Below are positions 58,947 through 64,000 of a stretch of 64,000 nucleotides of DNA, in pieces. The first letter of the stretch is position 1. Each line of letters opens with the position of its first letter. A program made the translations under genes and the position numbers. The notes under the pieces were generated by a model. It made no database searches, was not told where the DNA came from, and saw nothing but the letters and a program-made list of their open reading frames with translations. Source of the stretch: Rhabditoides inermis. Lineage: Eukaryota; Nematoda; Chromadorea; Rhabditida; Rhabditidae. The stretch spans positions 200,001-264,000 of the forward strand of contig CAWZYM010000149.1 in NCBI GenBank assembly GCA_963966185.1. The letters run 5' to 3'.

Positions 58947-60343
58947 TTGAAATGAACCCTCCCTGAAACAAAAAATTTCAGTTCGCAAATAATCAATGGC
59001 ACTAAAGAAAAGAAGGCGTAAACACTGCACTGATTGATGAGTTCAATCAGAAAAAGTCATGTAGTGACACTCGTTTTTTTATATAGGTGTAACGATGTAT
59101 GAAGCAGAGCTTGTTTTCATGAAAAATAGGTTGAAAAGTCTTTTTTCCGTTGAGATCAGGTCAATATACTATTGATCGACGCTCCATTGGTGACTGCGCG
59201 AATAATGTCAATTCGCCCTGGTCGAAAAGGTCCTGGAAATTTCAGTCTGCTTCCGCAGACGCGAAGTGTTCGGAAAAGTGGCAAATCTTTTTTCTAGCGG
59301 TAAACGAATGATGAGCTATAAAAGGGAAGTGGAAAGGAAAGGGAATGAATAAGTACACGTGTACCTACGAAATCTGTTCCTCGTATGGGAGAGGATACTA
59401 ATCAAATCATAATGCCACAGAAGTATTATTTTCTGCGGGTTCTGAGCTAACGCACGGCGTGATACCTTATCCTATACTAACACGTTCCTGGAAAATTTCT
59501 AGTGCGTATTTTTTTCAATAACGTGTTAGGTAGGACAGGATCTTAGTTTGTACTTCCAGTTATAAAAGCTTTGTCTCAGTGACGAAACCATAATCACATC
59601 ACTTCATTGACGCAGGAAAAAATCGCAGGCTATCAGTTAATGAGGGTGTGAATAGAATGGAGCAGAGGAGAGCGAAGAACAGGTGGAAGAACGAATTATA
59701 ATTTAATCTCGCAAACAACATGTAAAATTATTCAAGGAGACAGTTCGCCAACTGACCCCGGATGTGAATAGCACAAATAAAACAACGATCTTCGAAAAAC
59801 GTGAAATATAAAATGAGAAAGCGCACGGCGGTCGGTACACGAATGTATGTAACGTGTATGTAACGTACTGTGTGTTATGGTAATGTTTGTGCACACAATG
59901 TCACATAAACCGAAATTTATTTAAAAACGCGAAAAATTATCAATTACATATCAGCTATGTATGTGAGCTTTCGAGCAAAGCAAAAACAAAGTAGGTAAAC
60001 TGCGTGCAAGTTGAATGTGCGATTTTGGACATGCGTATGTAGTATGAGCGATTTTTAATTCACAGTCGGTTTTATATCCACACAAAATACGTTCATATAT
60101 CGTGAAAAACATACAGACAGATGCACTCGACGCAACTAGGTGCGACTAGACCAAGTACTCTGTCGAATCGAATCAGAATAGGCTTTCTATATGTAACGAA
60201 CATCTATAGATCTATAATAGTAATAGTGGAAAATGAGTGAGCAAAATGAGCAAATTTGTTTGCTGAGAGAGAGAATTGTTCAGATCATACTAGGAAATGC
60301 AATCTTCATTCCCGTCATTTCCAGGCTACTTAGCTGCTTATTA
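58947..60343. other. Intergenic, no gene seen
   Basis: AT-rich sequence upstream of chemoreceptor B. Contains AAGGGAAGTGGAAAGGAAAGG near 59322. No exon chain, tRNA or known repeat could be supported. Confidence 0.5.
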
Positions 60344-61152
60344 CAAGAAGTGTCGTTTAGGTCACAGAAGCCGATGGTGACCAAACTGATATCAGAGATA
60401 CATACCCTAGGAGGTCACTTGTCGAAAACCGTTTTCAAATCCACATGACCGGCCATACGTTTCGAGATATTTACGTTTCAAATTTTGGAGCTAAACCGTG
60501 TGGATTGCTTTGTCGGTCTCTCACTCCAATCACGCGAGCTGTGAAACAGCGGCGGTGGCCTAGTGGATAGAGCGGCTGTCTGTCAAGCGACAGGCTGTGG
60601 GTTCGCTCTCCGGATATGCTTTTCATTTTGCCGATTCCCTCCGGACTTGTACTTTTTTGTTCGAATAGTTGGAGTCACGCATGGTGAGGGGATCATGTGG
60701 AAACCTTCGTCAGTAATATTTTTCGAAATTTTTGAAAATGAATTCTAAAAAACGCAAACATTTTGTAATAAGCTCTCAACAAGACATATGACCGTTCGAT
60801 TTGAAAAAAAAAGATGATAGGAGTTTTCTACCAACTGCCCAATTGTCACCAAAAAGTACAAGTCCGGAAAGTGTCGGCAAAACGAAACGCTTATCCGGAG
60901 AGCGAACCCACAGCATGCCACTTGACAGCAGGGCGCTCTATCCACCGCCGCTGTTTCACAGCTCGCGCGAATGGAGTGACAGACCGCAAAAACAATCCAC
61001 ACGGTTTAGCTCACAAATTTGAAACGTAATTATCTCGAAACGTATGGCCGGTCATGTGGATTTGAAAACGGTTTTCGACTGGTGACCTCCTAGGGTATCT
61101 CTGATATCAGTTTGGTCACCATCGGCTTCTGTGACCTAAACGACACTCCTTG
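60344..61152. mobile_element. Foldback element with tRNA-like arms, CAAG/CTTG family, copy 4 (diverged subfamily)
   Basis: An 809-bp element with inverted arms of about 330 bp, beginning CAAGAAGTGTCGTTTAGGTC and ending GACACTCCTTG, with 3-bp duplication TTA (60341-60343 and 61153-61155). The left arm includes TGGCCTAGTGGATAGAGC and, 30 bp on, GGGTTCGCTCTCC, a clear A-box/B-box pair around a CTGTC...GACAG hairpin (60553-60615). The right arm carries the complement (60895-60955). Arm sequence otherwise differs from copies 1-3, but the ends, size and TNA duplication agree. No ORF. Intergenic. Confidence 0.88.
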
Positions 61153-61310
61153 TTAGTCCAAAACACAACCTGTACTTATTAGTTGACAAGCGACATGCAT
61201 GAATTGAGTAGTTGGGTTGGGTGATTCCAGTGTACTAAAAGTTCACATTTCCGTGTTTTGTGGTATGAAGCGGTTAGGAGCCTATCGGTAGTATTATGTT
61301 TTGTAGTTAA

Positions 61311-61614
61311 AGGATGTATCCGGGCAACATTTGTTTATGCCATAGTTTTTGCTTAGATGAAAAGTTCTGAAAATTTGTTTGAAATGAATCATCGCCGAAA
61401 ATACAGGTTTAGTCCATATTGGAGTAAGGCTATAACTATCTGAAAAATGATGTTTTCAAAAATCGGTCCACGCAGTTCCGGGAAACTCTCAAAAGCATTG
61501 CAATGACCCATTGAACAAATTTTGATATCTTTTGAAATTACAGAGATATTGCGACTTGAAAGACGTCCCAGGGACTTCGTGGCGGGACCAATTTGTATTG
61601 CCCGTAGTCATCCT
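61311..61614. mobile_element. TTAA-flanked MITE
   Basis: About 304 bp flanked by TTAA (61307-61310 and 61615-61618). The inverted ends are AGGATGTATCCGGGCAACA and the complement of AGGATGACTACGGGCAATAC. A TTAA duplication with short inverted ends suggests a piggyBac-type non-autonomous element. The interior has no ORF. The inverted ends match at about 15 of 19 positions, so this is a moderate call. Confidence 0.6.
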
Positions 61615-61618
61615 TTAA

Positions 61619-63139
61619 CAAATTTCAATGCAACTTTATGTCATTTCGCGAGGCATTGCGGGTGTAGTTAGAACATTTTCTGTTTAGTGGTACGCAAGAC
61701 TCACCTCGGACATGCCTGGCCCTTGTTCTCATTTTGTGACGGAAAACATTCATGATTTAGTCTATATGTATTTATGTTCCATAATTGTATGTGGTCGTAT
61801 CAAGGGGAATGACATAAAGAAGCCAGTAGGCAGTCAGCCATGTCCGCGATCAATCGACCGCTCCCGCTGTCCTTGCGATCACATTGGACATTGGGAGGTC
61901 TTTGTGTTCACACACCTCCCAATGCATAGTCCCTCGCCTACATACATTCAGTGCAACTGCAGTGGCTTCAGTTCTTTTTCGGCCATATATGCCTCTACGC
62001 GTGCCTATTATATTATGCGCTATACTCTATATTTGCTGAATTCGTCGGAGTTGTATCCGCGTTTTCTTATTCTATCACTCTCGCTGCGGTCTGCCAAAAA
62101 GAGATACTTCTCTAAAAGCAGAGGGAGGTGGAACTATACCATGAGGTCACGGACAACTACAGAACACCTCTCTGGTCCCCGGAAAGGTGAGTGAAAATAC
62201 TCGCATTCTCTATTGTCTTGTTTCAGGTAGTCCATCGTAAGAAGACGTACGTGAAGAAGATTTCCATTCTCACTCATGAAGTAGCCGGTCGTCCCTCATC
62301 TACCGGTATATCATTGGAGGAAGGCTAAGGTGCGTTTCAGGAGTAAAGTACGTTTTAGATCATTGCAGTTTTCTTTAGCAATGTCGCGGACAGACATCTG
62401 TATCTCATCAACTTTGTGCGCTTCCTGCGAGGCATACTTGGCATTCTATATCAACCTACATGAGAGACATATATTCTCTCGGAGCCTCGATTCCTTGATA
62501 GAAAGGGTACTTTAACGGTTTGTTTGCATTATCATTGATTCTAGATTCATGTTTCCTTACTTTCAGGGAAGCATCCGTCGTGTTGCCTCACAAGATCCTC
62601 TACCTTCTCTCTTTATGAAGAAAAAAGAAGCCCTGTCAATTCTGCTCACTGAGCAACCACAGGAACAGCTATGTATGTATGTTTCTCACAGAAAGAAAAA
62701 ACCAGAAAAGGGAAAAAGCACAGGCCTTACTCGCTCGTGTTGCACAAATTTCGACCGCAAAACCTCCTCACCCAACACAACCCTACGCCTTCAGTGTCCT
62801 CAATAAAACGCCTTCAGTGTCCTCAATAAAAGAATCATACAACTATGTGAAGTTGTCAAGATTTGACTTACATTCGATGGTTTGAATTCTTTCTAACACA
62901 CTCTTTCATCAATCAGTCGGAAGAAACATCCACTATCGAGGAAAGTCCCATATTCAGGGCTGCGTAGAAACCAGTGTCCACATACTCAGGGAAAGTTGAC
63001 AAATGTGGTCCATATGATCGGTCTCGAACCGCCTCGCACAACGTGGAAGACCTCCAGTTGCCGTGGTTTTCGTCGGCACGTGGCCACACAACTGGTATAA
63101 ATACTCGATTCCAACTTCCTCCTTCCAAGTCCAAACATA
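61619..63139. other. Unassigned region, possible decayed gene
   Basis: A plus-strand piece at about 62226-62327 reads VVHRKKTYVKKISILTHEVA between a TTTCAG acceptor and a stop. Another piece at 62567-62640 reads EASVVLPHKILYLLSLYEEK. They look protein-like but I cannot join them or assign a family. CGCCTTCAGTGTCCTCAATA is duplicated in tandem (62789-62830). Upstream of the next gene, GGTATAAATAC (63094-63104) is a possible TATA element. Confidence 0.3.
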
Positions 63140-63627
63140 ATGCGCGCGCACATTTGCCTCCTCTCTTTCCTCGTCGTCAAGTACATTTCGGCACAGGTGA
63201 GATGAATGAGTTGTTTGCTCCAGCAAACAATGATCTTTTTTATCAGATTGTCGCGTTCACACCTTTGGCCAATATCTCCTTTCAATCCCAAAGGGACGGT
63301 TATATGACACGGCAAATTCCGCTTGGCAAGGCTCACAATCAGTTGTGCGCTGAATGGTGTCTTTCCGAATCACCATGCTATATATTCAGCGTGTGGGTGC
63401 GGGACGAAGCTGCCGAGTGCAGTATTTATCATTGCATCACGAGAGTGAGTTAGGGGGGGGGGGGGGGGCTGTTCACGCTATCGTCAACATTGCAGTTCCA
63501 AGAAGTACAAACTTCCGAGCTGGACACGAGGTTTTACGTGCGCATGCCGGACGATGATTGTCCAGAGCTGAAAGACCTTCAAGCTGCTCAAGTGACCATG
63601 CTGCAAAACATACCCATGTGCCAATAG
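63140..63627 (+). CDS. Small secreted PAN-like cysteine-rich protein, intact
   Basis: Three exons in phase 0: 63140-63196, 63247-63444, 63496-63627; 128 residues. The first exon is a signal peptide (MRAHICLLSFLVVKYISA). The second carries LCAEWCLSESPCYIFSVWVR and CSIYHC, a Cys arrangement (C-x3-C-x5-C ... C-x4-C) like PAN/CW-type domains of secreted nematode proteins. The third ends FYVRMPDDDCPELKDL and a final Cys before the stop. A (G)n run (63453-63467) lies in the second intron. GGTATAAATAC 36 bp upstream of the ATG may be its TATA box. Two further copies in the window (11.9 kb and 31.5 kb) are broken, and this one is intact. Function unknown; PAN-type domains bind proteins or sugars in other families. 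Confidence 0.7.
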
Positions 63628-64000
63628 CATTCAAGTCGTTCAAGCTGCTAGTGAGTTCCGTGTATTTTTCGATAAAAGTTTGCTATTGGAGTATGCTTAT
63701 AAATGTCGTCAAGGTGTTGAAATTCGTGCCAGGCTGAACGAATGTTTATCGCACAAAAAAGACTCGAGACGGTAATAAATACGAGGAAGCACCGACGGCC
63801 GGCGGCGGAATCGATGGAAAAAACATACAGTCAATCGATACAAACGCAAACAATATACGCGGAAGCTCATATAAAGCAAGTGTGGTGTGTGTTTTTTGGA
63901 ACAGCGGGCTGTACTGTTAGCTACTGGCAGTTGTGAATCTATGGAAATGAACAATATGGTAGTGTGTATACACTGTATTGCAATAGGGGATGCTGGAATG
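63628..64000. other. Right edge of window
   Basis: No exon supported; AT-rich sequence after the small secreted gene. Confidence 0.4.

Noticed and set aside
60540..60620. Functional tRNA gene in the left arm of foldback copy 4
   Set aside because: The anticodon loop is 8 nt, the acceptor stem does not pair, and an inverted copy sits in the other arm. It is part of the mobile element.

Overview
This is eukaryotic nuclear DNA, almost certainly from a nematode. The genes are split into many short exons by GT-AG introns (often 40-100 nt, usually with a C/T-rich tract before CAG). The gene content is typical of nematodes: a tandem pair of serpentine chemoreceptors (Srbc-like), an acid sphingomyelinase, a saposin-like secreted peptide and an Ig-domain receptor tyrosine kinase. 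I cannot name the genus from sequence alone. Exon models were built by eye from reading frame, splice signals and intron phase.

Layout. 1-4.1 kb: plus-strand gene with two MITD1-type MIT_C domains and C-terminal CCCH zinc fingers, carrying a hAT-like MITE in an exon. 4.6-6.5 kb (minus): orphan 3' end of an M1 aminopeptidase, then an intact saposin-like gene. 7.1-11.3 kb: damaged family-49 glycosyltransferase gene. 11.3-16.1 kb: repeats (RTE-type fragment, Helitron-like piece, 60-bp minisatellite, (ATT)n tract with a tRNA-derived SINE) and a broken small secreted gene. 16.2-16.9 kb: small nuclear-type gene. 16.9-19 kb: repeats. 19.1-29.7 kb (minus): Regnase/Zc3h12-like gene with a complete LINE in one intron and a foldback element in another. 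29.8-31.7 kb (minus): two genes with frame breaks. 32-34 kb: repeats. 34.2-38.9 kb (minus): large secreted protein of unknown family. 39-41.1 kb: 5'-truncated LINE. 42.8-46.6 kb: receptor tyrosine kinase. 47.0-48.9 kb (minus): enoyl-CoA hydratase family. 49.7-54.5 kb: acid sphingomyelinase. 54.7-58.9 kb (minus): two chemoreceptors, the second lacking its middle. 60.3-61.6 kb: foldback element and TTAA MITE. 63.1-63.6 kb: small secreted cysteine-rich gene.

The neighbours do not form a pathway, as is usual for a nematode chromosome. The strongest unusual signals are: (1) a foldback transposon family with CAAG...CTTG ends and 3-bp TNA target duplications, whose arms contain tRNA-like pol III boxes; (2) a LINE whose 5' region is about eleven apparently identical 152-bp monomers; (3) a MITE whose last bases create an in-frame splice acceptor; (4) a Regnase-like protein that appears to have lost its catalytic aspartates and CCCH finger; (5) a chemoreceptor with an in-frame loss of TM2 to TM4; (6) a set of very short introns in two unrelated genes that share an ATTGATTATCGATTG-type motif.

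Five loci show frame breaks, while four long multi-exon genes (14, 11, 21 and 9 exons) read cleanly. That argues for real gene decay rather than general indel noise, although assembly error cannot be excluded for single breaks.
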